A stretch of DNA of 40,489 nt from JAEYFP01 sp964566545 (GTDB lineage: Bacteria; Bacillota; Clostridia; Lachnospirales; Lachnospiraceae). Position 1 is the first letter of the stretch. Every line of letters starts with the position of its first letter. Positions 25,445 to 34,420 of this stretch are shown one piece after another. The translations under genes and the position numbers were made by a program. Below the pieces are notes generated by a model. The model searched no databases, was not told the DNA's origin, and was given only the letters and a program-made list of their open reading frames with translations. The stretch lies in contig CAZMIX010000020.1 of the NCBI GenBank assembly GCA_964566545.1, positions 1-40,489 on the forward strand. The letters are read 5' to 3'.

Positions 25445-26362
25445 ATGATGAAAATAGTGACGGATTCCGCATCGGATATGCCGGCGTGGATCGAGGAAAA
25501 GTATCAGTTAAAAATTATCCCTACTCCGGTCGTGATTAACGGTGTGGATTATCTGGACAGGGTCGATATGACGACAAAGGAATTTTACGGTCTGCTGGAT
25601 AATAAAGAAAACGATATTAAAACCTATCATATCAATGAATATATGTTTACGGAAAGCTTTCGTCCCTACGCGCAAAATGGGGATGAGGTGCTGTATTTGT
25701 GTTTTTCGACGGGAATCGCCGGCACCTTTAGCGCGGCGACGCTTGCTTATCGTGATCTGTTGGAGGAATATCCGGATTTCAAAATGACGATCGTGGATTC
25801 GCACTGCGCTTCTCTTGGTTTTGGGCTGCTTGTTTACAAGCTTCTGCTCATGCAGGAGCAGGGCGCGCCCGATGCGCTGATCAAGGAGGCGGCTGTGTAC
25901 TATGCGGACAACCATATCAAGCATTATTTTACGGTCAATACGCTGCACTATTTGATCAAGGGCGGCAGGATCGGAAAGGTGAAAGGCTCCGTCGGTGAGG
26001 TGCTCGATGTCAAGCCCGTTATTGAGATCAATGAAGACGGTGCCCTGAGGTCGCTTTATTCGGTCAGAGGCAGGAAAAAGGCGTTGAAAAAGCTTGTCGA
26101 GGAAGCTCTGAAGAATCGTTCGGATTTCTCCGATACAATTGTCGGCATTGTGCACGGGGAGGATGAGGAATCCGCCGTATTGTTTGAGGAAATTATGCGG
26201 GAACAGATTTCACCTGCAAGAGTCCTTCATTCGTGTGTGGGATGTGCGATCGGCGCCCATACGGGCAGAGGGATACTCGGTTTTGTGTTTACGGATGAGG
26301 ACAAACCGGAATATACGGCATATCAGGTGCTTGACAATTACCCGGATGGAATCAATAACTAA
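25445..26362 (+). CDS. DegV-family protein (fatty-acid binding)
   Basis: DegV/FakB-like proteins bind a fatty acid and, with FakA, support fatty acid phosphorylation. This 305-residue member starts MMKIVTDSASDMP, the canonical first strand, and contains CFSTGIAGTFSAA (the SSGLSGTY-type loop) and LHYLIKGGRIGKVKG. The usual T-S-Q-P ligand loop is replaced by KTYHINEYMF, so lipid preference or function may differ. AAGGAGAG precedes the ATG; 25448 is an equally possible start. No fakA is in the window. It lies between radA and purL with only 61 and 30 bp gaps and no terminator. Confidence 0.87.
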   Translation: MMKIVTDSASDMPAWIEEKYQLKIIPTPVVINGVDYLDRVDMTTKEFYGLLDNKENDIKTYHINEYMFTESFRPYAQNGDEVLYLCFSTGIAGTFSAATLAYRDLLEEYPDFKMTIVDSHCASLGFGLLVYKLLLMQEQGAPDALIKEAAVYYADNHIKHYFTVNTLHYLIKGGRIGKVKGSVGEVLDVKPVIEINEDGALRSLYSVRGRKKALKKLVEEALKNRSDFSDTIVGIVHGEDEESAVLFEEIMREQISPARVLHSCVGCAIGAHTGRGILGFVFTDEDKPEYTAYQVLDNYPDGINN

Positions 26363-26392
26363 TATACAACACACAAAAAGGAGAAATGGACA

Positions 26393-29300
26393 GTGGTTAA
26401 GCGGATTTATGTGGAAAAAAGGGTGCCTTTTGCGGTAAAGGCAAAGGAGCTGAGTGAGGAGATCACAAGCTACTTGGATATTAAAGGAATTGACCGCGTA
26501 CGGGAGCTGATCCGGTATGATATTGAGAATCTTTCCGAGGAGACTTACAGGCGTTCCTGTACCACTGTTTTTTCCGAGCCGCCGGTAGATTTGCTCTATG
26601 AGGAGGACTTTCCTAAAAGTGAGCGGACACGGGTGTTTTCCGTGGAATATCTTCCGGGACAGTTTGACCAGCGGGCGGATTCGGCCGTCCAGTGTGTGAA
26701 GTTTTTAAAGGAGGATGAGGAGCCGATCATCAAAACGGCCGTCACCTATTGCCTGGAGGGGACGATTTCGGATGAGGAATTCAAACGGATCAAGAGCTAC
26801 TGCATCAATCCTGTGGACTCTCGCGAAACCGGCATGGTAAAGCCGGACACGCTCGTAACGGAGTTCGAGGAACCGGCTGATATTTTAATATTTGAGGGCT
26901 TTCTGGATATGGAGGAAACGCCGCTTAAGGAGTTATATGATTCGCTGGGTCTGGCCATGACATTTATGGACTTTCTGCATATCCAAAATTATTTCAAAAG
27001 CGAAGAACATAGAGACCCTTCAATGACGGAGATCCGCGTACTGGATACTTACTGGTCGGATCATTGCCGTCATACGACCTTTTCCACAGAGCTTACGGAC
27101 GTCACTTTTGAGGACGGCTATTACAAAAAGCCGATTGAAGAGACATACCGGAACTATCTGGCCGTGCGGGAAGAAATTTTCAAAGGAAGAAGCGATAAAT
27201 TCGTCTGCCTGATGGATCTGGCGCTGATGGCGATGCGCAAGCTGAAGGCGGACGGTAAATTACAGGATATGGAGGAATCGGACGAAATCAATGCCTGCTC
27301 GATCGTTGTGCCTGTGGAGATCGACGGGAAGACGGAGGAGTGGCTTGTGAGCTTCAAGAATGAGACGCACAACCATCCGACGGAAATCGAGCCGTTTGGC
27401 GGCGCTGCGACATGTCTTGGCGGCGCGATCCGAGATCCGCTTTCGGGACGCTCTTATGTTTATCAGGCGATGCGGGTGACGGGAGCGGCCGACCCGACGG
27501 CTCCTTTAAGCGAGACGCTGCGCGGCAAGCTTTCCCAGAAAAAGTTGGTGAGGGGCGCTGCAAGCGGCTACTCCTCTTATGGAAATCAGATCGGTCTGGC
27601 TACGGGCTATGTAAAAGAAATCTATCATCCGAATTATGTGGCCAAGAGGATGGAAATCGGTGCGGTCATGGGTGCGGCGCCAAGAAAAAATGTGATCAGG
27701 GAAACCTCCGATCCGGGAGACAGCATCATTCTGCTGGGCGGCAGGACCGGACGCGACGGCTGCGGCGGAGCGACAGGCTCCTCCAAAGTGCATACGGAGC
27801 AGTCGATTGAAACGTGCGGCGCGGAGGTGCAGAAGGGCAATGCGCCTACGGAAAGAAAGCTACAGAGGCTGTTTCGCAGGGAAGAAGTCAGCAGGCTCAT
27901 CAAAAAGTGTAACGATTTTGGCGCAGGCGGCGTGTCGGTAGCGATCGGCGAGCTGGCGGACGGCCTTAGAATCAATTTGGACAAGGTGCCGAAGAAATAT
28001 GCGGGTCTGGATGGGACGGAGCTCGCTATTTCGGAATCTCAGGAACGAATGGCGGTCGTCATCGCGAAAAAAGACGTAGAGCAGTTTTTAGCATATGCGC
28101 AGGAAGAGAATTTAGAGGCAGTTGAGGTGGCAACGGTGACAGAGTCCCCCAGACTCGTACTCCTTTGGAGAGGTCAGGAAATTGTTAACTTATCAAGAGC
28201 CTTTTTGGATACGAACGGTGCGCATCAGGAGACGAGCGTCAAGGTAGAAATGCCGGAGGAAGCAAACGGATTTTTTGCATCTCCCGAGCTTCCCGGTGTT
28301 GCAAAGGCACTTAACAGGGAAGATATCAAGAAGGCATGGCTTACGACGTTGCGCGATTTGAATGTTTGCTCGCAGAAGGGTCTTGTGGAGATGTTTGACA
28401 GCTCGATCGGAGCCGGTTCCGTACTGATGCCATACGGCGGTAAATATCAGCTTACGGAAACACAGGCGATGGTTGCAAAACTTCCTGTTTTAAAAGGAAA
28501 AACGGATACGGTAACGATGATGAGCTACGGTTTTGATCCGTATTTATCCTCGTGGAGCCCTTATCACGGCGCGGTATACGCTGTGCTGGAATCCGTGGCA
28601 AAAATCGTGGCTGCTGGCGGAGATTATAAAAAAATACGGTTTACGTTCCAGGAATATTTCAGAAGGATGACGGAGGATGCTTCCAGGTGGAGTCAGCCGT
28701 TTGCCGCCCTGCTCGGCGCGTTTGCCGCACAGCTTGGCTTTGGTCTGCCTTCTATCGGCGGCAAGGACAGTATGTCCGGTTCTTTCAATGAGATCGATGT
28801 GCCGCCGACGCTCGTGTCCTTTGCGGTCGATGTGGCAAAGCAGCAGGACATTCTGACACCGGAGCTGAAGAAAGCCGGAAATAAGCTGATTCTCATTAAT
28901 ATTGAAAAAGACGCTTTTATGCTTCCGCGCTATGATGTGGCTAAGGATGTTTATGAGAAGTTTCATCAGGATATTCAGAACGGCAATATCGTTTCGGCCT
29001 ATGCACCGGATGGTAAGGGCATTGCGGCGGCGGTCAGCAAAATGGCGTTTGGAAACGGTCTTGGTGTAAAGATCGAGCACAGCTTTGCGGGCGAGGATTT
29101 GTTCAGAGCGGACTTTGGCGCGTTGCTTGCAGAAGTGCCTGCAGACCGCGTTGGAAAGCTTGCCGTTACCTATACGGTGATCGGCGAGGTCATGGAGGAA
29201 GCCTCCTTTACTTACCAAAGTATGTCGATTCCGATGGAAGAAGCATTATCCGCATGGAAAGGGACTTTAGAAAAGGTATTCCCGACAAAAGCTGAAAAGA

Positions 29301-30166
29301 AGACGGACACGCTCGAATCGAAGCTGTATCGGGCGGACAGCGTTTATCTATGCAAAAACAAGGTCGCAAAGCCGACCGTATTCATTCCGGTATTTCCGGG
29401 CACAAACTGCGAATATGACAGCGCAGCGGCATTTGAGCGCGCGGGCGCTTCTGTCGTGACAAAGGTGTTTACGAACATGACGGCACAAGATATCAGGGAT
29501 TCCGTCGCCGTATTTGAAAAGAGTATCCGTCAGGCGCAGATCATCATGTTCCCAGGCGGGTTTTCCGCGGGTGATGAGCCGGATGGTTCTGCAAAGTTTT
29601 TCGCGACGGCATTCCAGAATGCGGCGATCAAGGAAGCTGTATCGGAGCTACTGGATCAAAGGGACGGGCTGGCGCTCGGAATCTGCAACGGCTTTCAGGC
29701 GCTGATCAAGCTCGGACTTGTACCGGGCGGCCGAGTCGTGGGACAGACCGGGGATTCGCCGACGCTGACCTATAATACGATCAACCGCCATGTGTCCAAG
29801 ATGGTCTATACGAAGGTAGTTTCCAACAAATCACCATGGCTTTCCAAGGCTGAGCTCGGTGCAACCTATGTGATTCCGGCCTCCCATGGTGAAGGTAGAT
29901 TTGTTGCGAACGAAGAGTGGCTGAAGAAGTTGTTTGCAAATGGGCAGGTTGCGACTCAGTATGTGGATATTGACGGAACTGTTTCCCTCGACGAGGAATG
30001 GAATGTGAACGGCTCCTATATGGCAATTGAGGGGATTACAAGTCCGGACGGCAGATGCTTTGGTAAGATGGCACATTCCGAAAGGCAGGGTGACGGCGTT
30101 GCCATGAATATATCTGGGGAACAGGATATGAAGCTGTTTGAATCCGGTATTACTTATTTTAGATAA
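26393..30166 (+). CDS. purL: Phosphoribosylformylglycinamidine synthase, single-chain
   Basis: Converts FGAR to FGAM using glutamine and ATP. At 1257 residues it is the large form with a fused amidotransferase. The catalytic half includes VLDTYWSDHCRHTTF and NETHNHPTEIEPFGGAATCLGG split over residues about 210-345, and GGKDSMSGSF in the second half. The C-terminal class I glutaminase starts near residue 1000 (KPTVFIPVFPGTNCEYDS), with nucleophile Cys1098 in LGICNGFQ and the histidine segment SHGEGRF. The start is GTG: AAGGAG lies 9 nt upstream and no in-frame ATG fits. It is 13 kb from the purEMND run. An EAL protein gene follows 20 bp later. Confidence 0.96.
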   Translation: MVKRIYVEKRVPFAVKAKELSEEITSYLDIKGIDRVRELIRYDIENLSEETYRRSCTTVFSEPPVDLLYEEDFPKSERTRVFSVEYLPGQFDQRADSAVQCVKFLKEDEEPIIKTAVTYCLEGTISDEEFKRIKSYCINPVDSRETGMVKPDTLVTEFEEPADILIFEGFLDMEETPLKELYDSLGLAMTFMDFLHIQNYFKSEEHRDPSMTEIRVLDTYWSDHCRHTTFSTELTDVTFEDGYYKKPIEETYRNYLAVREEIFKGRSDKFVCLMDLALMAMRKLKADGKLQDMEESDEINACSIVVPVEIDGKTEEWLVSFKNETHNHPTEIEPFGGAATCLGGAIRDPLSGRSYVYQAMRVTGAADPTAPLSETLRGKLSQKKLVRGAASGYSSYGNQIGLATGYVKEIYHPNYVAKRMEIGAVMGAAPRKNVIRETSDPGDSIILLGGRTGRDGCGGATGSSKVHTEQSIETCGAEVQKGNAPTERKLQRLFRREEVSRLIKKCNDFGAGGVSVAIGELADGLRINLDKVPKKYAGLDGTELAISESQERMAVVIAKKDVEQFLAYAQEENLEAVEVATVTESPRLVLLWRGQEIVNLSRAFLDTNGAHQETSVKVEMPEEANGFFASPELPGVAKALNREDIKKAWLTTLRDLNVCSQKGLVEMFDSSIGAGSVLMPYGGKYQLTETQAMVAKLPVLKGKTDTVTMMSYGFDPYLSSWSPYHGAVYAVLESVAKIVAAGGDYKKIRFTFQEYFRRMTEDASRWSQPFAALLGAFAAQLGFGLPSIGGKDSMSGSFNEIDVPPTLVSFAVDVAKQQDILTPELKKAGNKLILINIEKDAFMLPRYDVAKDVYEKFHQDIQNGNIVSAYAPDGKGIAAAVSKMAFGNGLGVKIEHSFAGEDLFRADFGALLAEVPADRVGKLAVTYTVIGEVMEEASFTYQSMSIPMEEALSAWKGTLEKVFPTKAEKKTDTLESKLYRADSVYLCKNKVAKPTVFIPVFPGTNCEYDSAAAFERAGASVVTKVFTNMTAQDIRDSVAVFEKSIRQAQIIMFPGGFSAGDEPDGSAKFFATAFQNAAIKEAVSELLDQRDGLALGICNGFQALIKLGLVPGGRVVGQTGDSPTLTYNTINRHVSKMVYTKVVSNKSPWLSKAELGATYVIPASHGEGRFVANEEWLKKLFANGQVATQYVDIDGTVSLDEEWNVNGSYMAIEGITSPDGRCFGKMAHSERQGDGVAMNISGEQDMKLFESGITYFR

Positions 30167-30186
30167 AATGATTATGAGGGGTTATG

Positions 30187-32508
30187 ATGATCAATAAAAA
30201 AGCATCAGTATACAGACAAAAAAAGAGAAAGAAGCCGGAGTACAAAATCACCAGACTAATTGCAGCCTGTTTGGCTCTTTTCCTGATTTGCCTAGGCATT
30301 TGCTGCTTTCATGCTTATAGTGCAATACATACCTTCCAACAGCTTGCCTACGACTCCATTTACGCTCAATCGCAATTTGGTGCTCAGGTGCTCGGAAGTA
30401 TTTTTGAAAGCAATTGTCGGATGATTACTATGGAGGCGGAGCGTTTTGCCAAAAATGAAGAGGTAACAAAAGAACGCATTTTGGAAATGCTTTCAGAGTT
30501 TGAGCAAAAGGAAATATTTGATCAGATTTATTATTTAAGTTCTTCCGGAGCGCTTTATAATGTGTTAGGCGAGGTTTCTTCGGCAGAGGTGCCGTTGCTT
30601 CTGGCAGAGCTGAACGCGACTGAAACAAAGGATGTTTATTTAGGTAAACAACTTTTTGATGAGGAGGAAGATACGTTTTCCACTCTCACGCCGATTGTTA
30701 TTGAGGGAATCGTGCGTGGCTATCTGATCGGTATTAATCAGACTGAAAAACTGTTTGAAGGTTTGGATTTGGGCTATCTGATGCAGGTGGCCGAATGTTA
30801 TCTGCTAGATGATAACGGCGTGATTATGGCCTCTGCTGAAACAGCGAATGCGGAGCAAATTGATCACGGTAATTTTTACATGCGCTTAATGGCTCATATC
30901 TTAGACGAAGGAAAGGCAGCGGATTTTGAGCATGCCTTCAGACAGAATCTTGCGTTGGGTGAAACGGGTAGTATGGAGGTTGAAACGGATGAAGGCGGTG
31001 TTTCCCTATTTTTTATGCCGCTTCCAAAGATGGAAGGTATTAACCTTGTTTACTGTGTTTCCCAGGCTGAAATCGACCGAATCATAAAACCTGCCAAGCT
31101 CGGAGCGAGCCTTTCCATATCCGGCATCATTGTGCTTCTGCTGCTTTTGGCTGGTGTGATTAAAAAGTTTGTCAGTGAGGATCAAAAAGAGATCGCCAGG
31201 CTTGCCTATCGCGATGCGCTGACCGATGCGCCAAACGAGAATCATTTTAAAATGAAGGCGACGGAGCTGTTAAGGGAATACCGCGAGCTGCCATACGTCG
31301 TGATCTGTTTTGATATTTTAAATTTTCGTTATATTAATGAGGGGTATGGACATCAAAGAGCCGATATGGTACTGCGGGCGATGGTCGAGGCTTCTAGAGA
31401 GAGCTTCAGCTATAACGAGACTTTTGCAAGGATCAGTGCGGATCGTTTTATATGTCTTGCCGTGAATGACGGGCGTGACAGGGATCGGAAGCGTTTTTTG
31501 GAGGAGAAGCTGAACAAGGCGTCGAGTACGATTCACATGAATTATCCCATCCGGATTAAAAGCGGTTATTACGTTGTCAATGATTATCGGGAAGATATTT
31601 CGGATATGATGGATAAGGCAAATCTTGCGAGAAAATCCGTCAACACCAACTCGAAGGATTTGGTAGGTGGTTATGAAGAGAGCTTGATGGAGGAGACGAG
31701 AAAACGCGAGGATATCGAATCCAAAATGGAGGCGGCTATGGAGGCCGGAGAATTTGTTCCTTATTTGCAGCCAAAGTGGGATATGAAGCAGGATAAAATT
31801 GCCGGTGCGGAAGCATTGGTGCGCTGGAAAAAGAGCGATGGGGTCATCATTCCTCCAAATGATTTTATACCGATATTTGAGAAAAACGGTTTTATAGAAA
31901 AAATCGACTTTTACATGCTGGAGAGGATTTGCGGTTATCTGCGGCAGATGCTTGATGAAGGACGTACGGTTTATCCTGTTTCGATTAATCAGTCCCGTTA
32001 CCTGCTACACGATCCGGGGTACACGCTGCATGTGCAGCAAATTCTTTTGAAATATAAAATTCCCAAGGGTCTCTTGGAGCTGGAATTAACGGAAACAGTA
32101 TTTTTTCATGAGCGGGAGCGAATGCTGGATGTCATGAGGCAGCTAAAGGAACTGAATATGGAGCTGTCGATTGATGATTTTGGTTCAGGCTTTTCCTCCT
32201 TGAATCTGTTGAGAGATATGCCGTTTGACGTGCTGAAAATCGACAGGGGATTTCTGGATAAGACCGAGACAAGTGATCCGGGCAAGTGGATTTTGAAAAA
32301 GATTGTGGAGATGGCGGAAGGTCTTGGCGTCCGGGTCATCTGTGAGGGCGTGGAAACGCCGGAACAGGTAAATATGCTGCTCGAAATCGGGTGCATTTAT
32401 GCACAGGGATTTTTGTATTCCAGACCGATTCCGCTTGAGACGTTTATTGAAAAGTATAATGTGGGGCCAGACGATGAATGCGGTGAATTATCAGAAAGAA
32501 TTGGATAA
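30187..32508 (+). CDS. Membrane c-di-GMP phosphodiesterase with degenerate GGDEF domain
   Basis: A 773-residue sensor enzyme. One membrane helix at about 23-46, an extracytoplasmic sensor region (about 47-300, Cache-like in size), and a second helix at about 303-325. The GGDEF-like domain (about 340-495) has ISADRF where GG(D/E)EF should be, so it should not make c-di-GMP. The EAL domain (about 515-765) keeps AEALVRW (Glu542), NQSRYLL, ELTET, IDDFGSGFSSL, the KIDRGFL Lys/Asp and CEGVETPEQ, so hydrolysis to pGpG is expected. GAGGGG lies 5 nt before the ATG at 30187; an ATG at 30184 is possible. The gene starts about 20 bp after purL, and its end overlaps queH by 35 nt. Confidence 0.9.
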   Translation: MINKKASVYRQKKRKKPEYKITRLIAACLALFLICLGICCFHAYSAIHTFQQLAYDSIYAQSQFGAQVLGSIFESNCRMITMEAERFAKNEEVTKERILEMLSEFEQKEIFDQIYYLSSSGALYNVLGEVSSAEVPLLLAELNATETKDVYLGKQLFDEEEDTFSTLTPIVIEGIVRGYLIGINQTEKLFEGLDLGYLMQVAECYLLDDNGVIMASAETANAEQIDHGNFYMRLMAHILDEGKAADFEHAFRQNLALGETGSMEVETDEGGVSLFFMPLPKMEGINLVYCVSQAEIDRIIKPAKLGASLSISGIIVLLLLLAGVIKKFVSEDQKEIARLAYRDALTDAPNENHFKMKATELLREYRELPYVVICFDILNFRYINEGYGHQRADMVLRAMVEASRESFSYNETFARISADRFICLAVNDGRDRDRKRFLEEKLNKASSTIHMNYPIRIKSGYYVVNDYREDISDMMDKANLARKSVNTNSKDLVGGYEESLMEETRKREDIESKMEAAMEAGEFVPYLQPKWDMKQDKIAGAEALVRWKKSDGVIIPPNDFIPIFEKNGFIEKIDFYMLERICGYLRQMLDEGRTVYPVSINQSRYLLHDPGYTLHVQQILLKYKIPKGLLELELTETVFFHERERMLDVMRQLKELNMELSIDDFGSGFSSLNLLRDMPFDVLKIDRGFLDKTETSDPGKWILKKIVEMAEGLGVRVICEGVETPEQVNMLLEIGCIYAQGFLYSRPIPLETFIEKYNVGPDDECGELSERIG

Positions 32509-33118
32509 GCTTCTTCAGGAAATTGACAAAAAAGAGGAAAAACCGAGGCTGTTTTTGCATAGCTGCTGCGCACCGTGCAGCAGCTATGTTTTACTGTATC
32601 TTGCACCTTATTTTAAACTAACGGTGTTTTATTACAATCCGAATATTGCTCCCGAGGAAGAGTTTCGGAAGAGGGCGGCAGAGCAGAAACGCCTGATCGA
32701 AGCGCTGAATGAGGAGTTTGGTTTTGGGATTTTATTTGTGGAGGGCTCCTATGAGCCGAAACGTTTCACGGAGCTGTCCAAAGGTTTGGAGCAGGAATCG
32801 GAGGGCGGTGAGCGTTGTTTGCGCTGTTACGAGCTGCGTCTTTTAGAGGCGGCTCTTCTTGCAAAGAAGGGTGGTTATGACTATTTTACAACGACACTTT
32901 CAATCAGCCCTTTAAAGAATGCGGCGAAGCTGAATGAGATCGGGCAGCGGGTCGGAGAAGAAATTGGAGTTGTGCATCTTCCGTCCGATTTTAAAAAACG
33001 TGAGGGCTACCGCCAGTCGGTGGTCTTGTCTCAGAAATACGGGCTGTACCGGCAGAATTACTGCGGCTGTGCGTATTCGAAGCGGGACAGCGAGAAGCGG
33101 CAGGAACGTTTGGGTTAA
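32474..33118 (+). CDS. queH: Epoxyqueuosine reductase QueH
   Basis: Catalyses the last step of queuosine tRNA modification (epoxyqueuosine to queuosine), the non-B12 alternative to QueG. The cysteine pattern is typical: HSCCAPC (Cys31, Cys32, Cys35), CLRCYELR (Cys115, Cys118) and YCGC (Cys197, Cys199), which bind the iron-sulfur cluster and metal. The length is 214 residues. The ATG at 32474 lies inside the end of the phosphodiesterase gene (35-nt overlap) after GTGGGG, a weak site suggesting coupled translation; an ATG at 32459 is an alternative. No other queuosine genes are nearby. Confidence 0.92.
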   Translation: MNAVNYQKELDKLLQEIDKKEEKPRLFLHSCCAPCSSYVLLYLAPYFKLTVFYYNPNIAPEEEFRKRAAEQKRLIEALNEEFGFGILFVEGSYEPKRFTELSKGLEQESEGGERCLRCYELRLLEAALLAKKGGYDYFTTTLSISPLKNAAKLNEIGQRVGEEIGVVHLPSDFKKREGYRQSVVLSQKYGLYRQNYCGCAYSKRDSEKRQERLG

Positions 33119-33198
33119 TATGTTTTTTATTACAGCGTCATATCTTTCAGGCGGCTTTTATATACTGAAAGTAAAGGTAAATATGACGGGGTGTTTGC

Positions 33199-34092
33199 AT
33201 GGCAGCATTGACGATGAGCAAATATCAGGGTATTGGAAACGATTATCTCGTAATCGATCCAAATCGGTCAGACATTGAGCTGACGAGGGAAAAAATCAAA
33301 CGAATCTGTAACCGCAATTTTGGCGCGGGTTCAGATGGTATTTTATACGGTCCATTTTTTGAGGAAGCGAAAATCAAAGTAAAAATCTATAATCCGGACG
33401 GATCGGAGGCAGAAAAGTCAGGAAACGGCATTCGAATTTTCGGCAAATATCTGCTAGATAAAGGATATCTAAGAAAAAGTCCGTTTTTACTCGGCACGCT
33501 TGGCGGAGAGGTCGAGGTGGAGTTCCTGAATCTGCGGGGAACTGATATCCGCGTCAATATGGGAAAGGTTTCTTTCGCATCGGGGCAAATACCCGTGACC
33601 GGCGAGGAACGGGAAATCATCAACGATGCGATGCTGTTTCAGGATAAGCTTTATAATGTGACATGCGTTTCCGTCGGAAATCCGCACTGCGTCATTATGA
33701 TGGAGAAGGTGACGAAGGAGGAAGCTCTTAATTTGGGGCCTTATGTGGAACAGGCGGCGCAGTTTCCGGAACGGATTAATATGCAGCTCTGCCGCGTGAT
33801 CGACAGGAGTAATCTGCAAATCGAAATTTATGAACGTGGCGCCGGCTATACGCTGGCTTCCGGCACCAGTGCCTGTGCGGCTGCGGCTGCCGCTTATAAA
33901 ATTGGTCTTATCGATGCGGCGGTAGCCGTCCATATGCAGGGTGGTACGCTTGAAGTGTTCGTGAATGAGGATGGCTCCGTATCCTTGACAGGCGCCGTTA
34001 CTTATATTGGAGAGATTCAGCTTGCGGCTGCCTTTTTTGAGGAGTCTGCAAATGAAAAAATATCGGTGGATGACAAAACCGCGAAGATATAG
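33199..34092 (+). CDS. DapF-family protein lacking both catalytic cysteines
   Basis: Fold and motifs are those of diaminopimelate epimerase: KYQGIGNDYLVID, the NPDGSEAEKSGNGIR segment, VGNPHCVIM, and ERGAGYTLASGTSACA. The length of 297 residues is near normal. In true DapF the two cysteines that act as acid and base are in xCGNG and ACG. Here both are serine: Ser74 (codon TCA, 33418-33420) and Ser221 (codon TCC, 33859-33861). Cys226 of the SACA part remains but is not the catalytic position. Substrate-pocket motifs (GND, GNPH, ERG) are kept, so ligand binding is plausible while classical two-base epimerisation is not. I leave the gene symbol empty. GGGGTG precedes the ATG; 33214 is an alternative start. 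It is 80 bp after queH and not near lysine genes. Confidence 0.85.
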   Translation: MAALTMSKYQGIGNDYLVIDPNRSDIELTREKIKRICNRNFGAGSDGILYGPFFEEAKIKVKIYNPDGSEAEKSGNGIRIFGKYLLDKGYLRKSPFLLGTLGGEVEVEFLNLRGTDIRVNMGKVSFASGQIPVTGEEREIINDAMLFQDKLYNVTCVSVGNPHCVIMMEKVTKEEALNLGPYVEQAAQFPERINMQLCRVIDRSNLQIEIYERGAGYTLASGTSACAAAAAAYKIGLIDAAVAVHMQGGTLEVFVNEDGSVSLTGAVTYIGEIQLAAAFFEESANEKISVDDKTAKI

Positions 34093-34144
34093 TATGCTTT
34101 CCATATATCATCATAGAAAAGTTTAAGAATATGGATAAAATCTA

Positions 34145-34174
34145 TTGACAAAGAGCGGTATTATTTAGTACAAT
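34145..34174 (+). promoter_or_regulatory. Promoter of the tRNA pair
   Basis: TTGACA (34145-34150), 18 bp, TACAAT (34169-34174), about 27 bp before the first tRNA start. Confidence 0.75.
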
Positions 34175-34208
34175 AGCAAAGCGGGTTTGAAGTATAATCC
34201 GCCACCTT

Positions 34209-34281
34209 GGGATCTTAGCTCAGCTGGGAGAGCATCTGCCTTACAAGCAGAGGGTCATAGGTTCGAGCCCTATAGGTCCCA
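34209..34281 (+). tRNA. tRNA-Val(TAC)
   Basis: Full cloverleaf of 73 nt. The acceptor GGGATCT pairs with AGGTCCC (one G-T), the anticodon loop CTTACAA gives TAC, and the T loop GTTCGAGCC is standard. The discriminator base is A, and CCA is not encoded. Confidence 0.95.
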
Positions 34282-34303
34282 TTTTATCCGCACAATTGAA
34301 TAT

Positions 34304-34377
34304 GGCGAGATAGCTCAGTTGGCTAGAGCACACGGTTCATACCCGTGGTGTCGAGGGTTCAAATCCCCCTCTCGCTA
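34304..34377 (+). tRNA. tRNA-Met(CAT), elongator type
   Basis: Cloverleaf of 74 nt. The acceptor GGCGAGA pairs with TCTCGCT (G1-T72 wobble, as in other Bacillota elongator Met tRNAs). The anticodon stem CACGG/CCGTG encloses TTCATAC with anticodon CAT. CCA is not encoded. The lack of the initiator's unpaired first pair and GGG/CCC stem favours elongator Met; an Ile(CAT) with modified C cannot be fully excluded. Confidence 0.9.
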
Positions 34378-34388
34378 CTCTTTAAAAG

Positions 34389-34420
34389 CCTTGAAAGCAT
34401 TGATTCTTCAAGGTTTTTTT
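34389..34420 (+). terminator. Terminator after the tRNA pair
   Basis: CCTTGAA (34389-34395) and TTCAAGG (34407-34413) form the stem, followed by seven T. Confidence 0.85.

Noticed and set aside
28544..29218. 224-codon minus-strand frame inside purL
   Set aside because: An antisense shadow of conserved PurL sequence.
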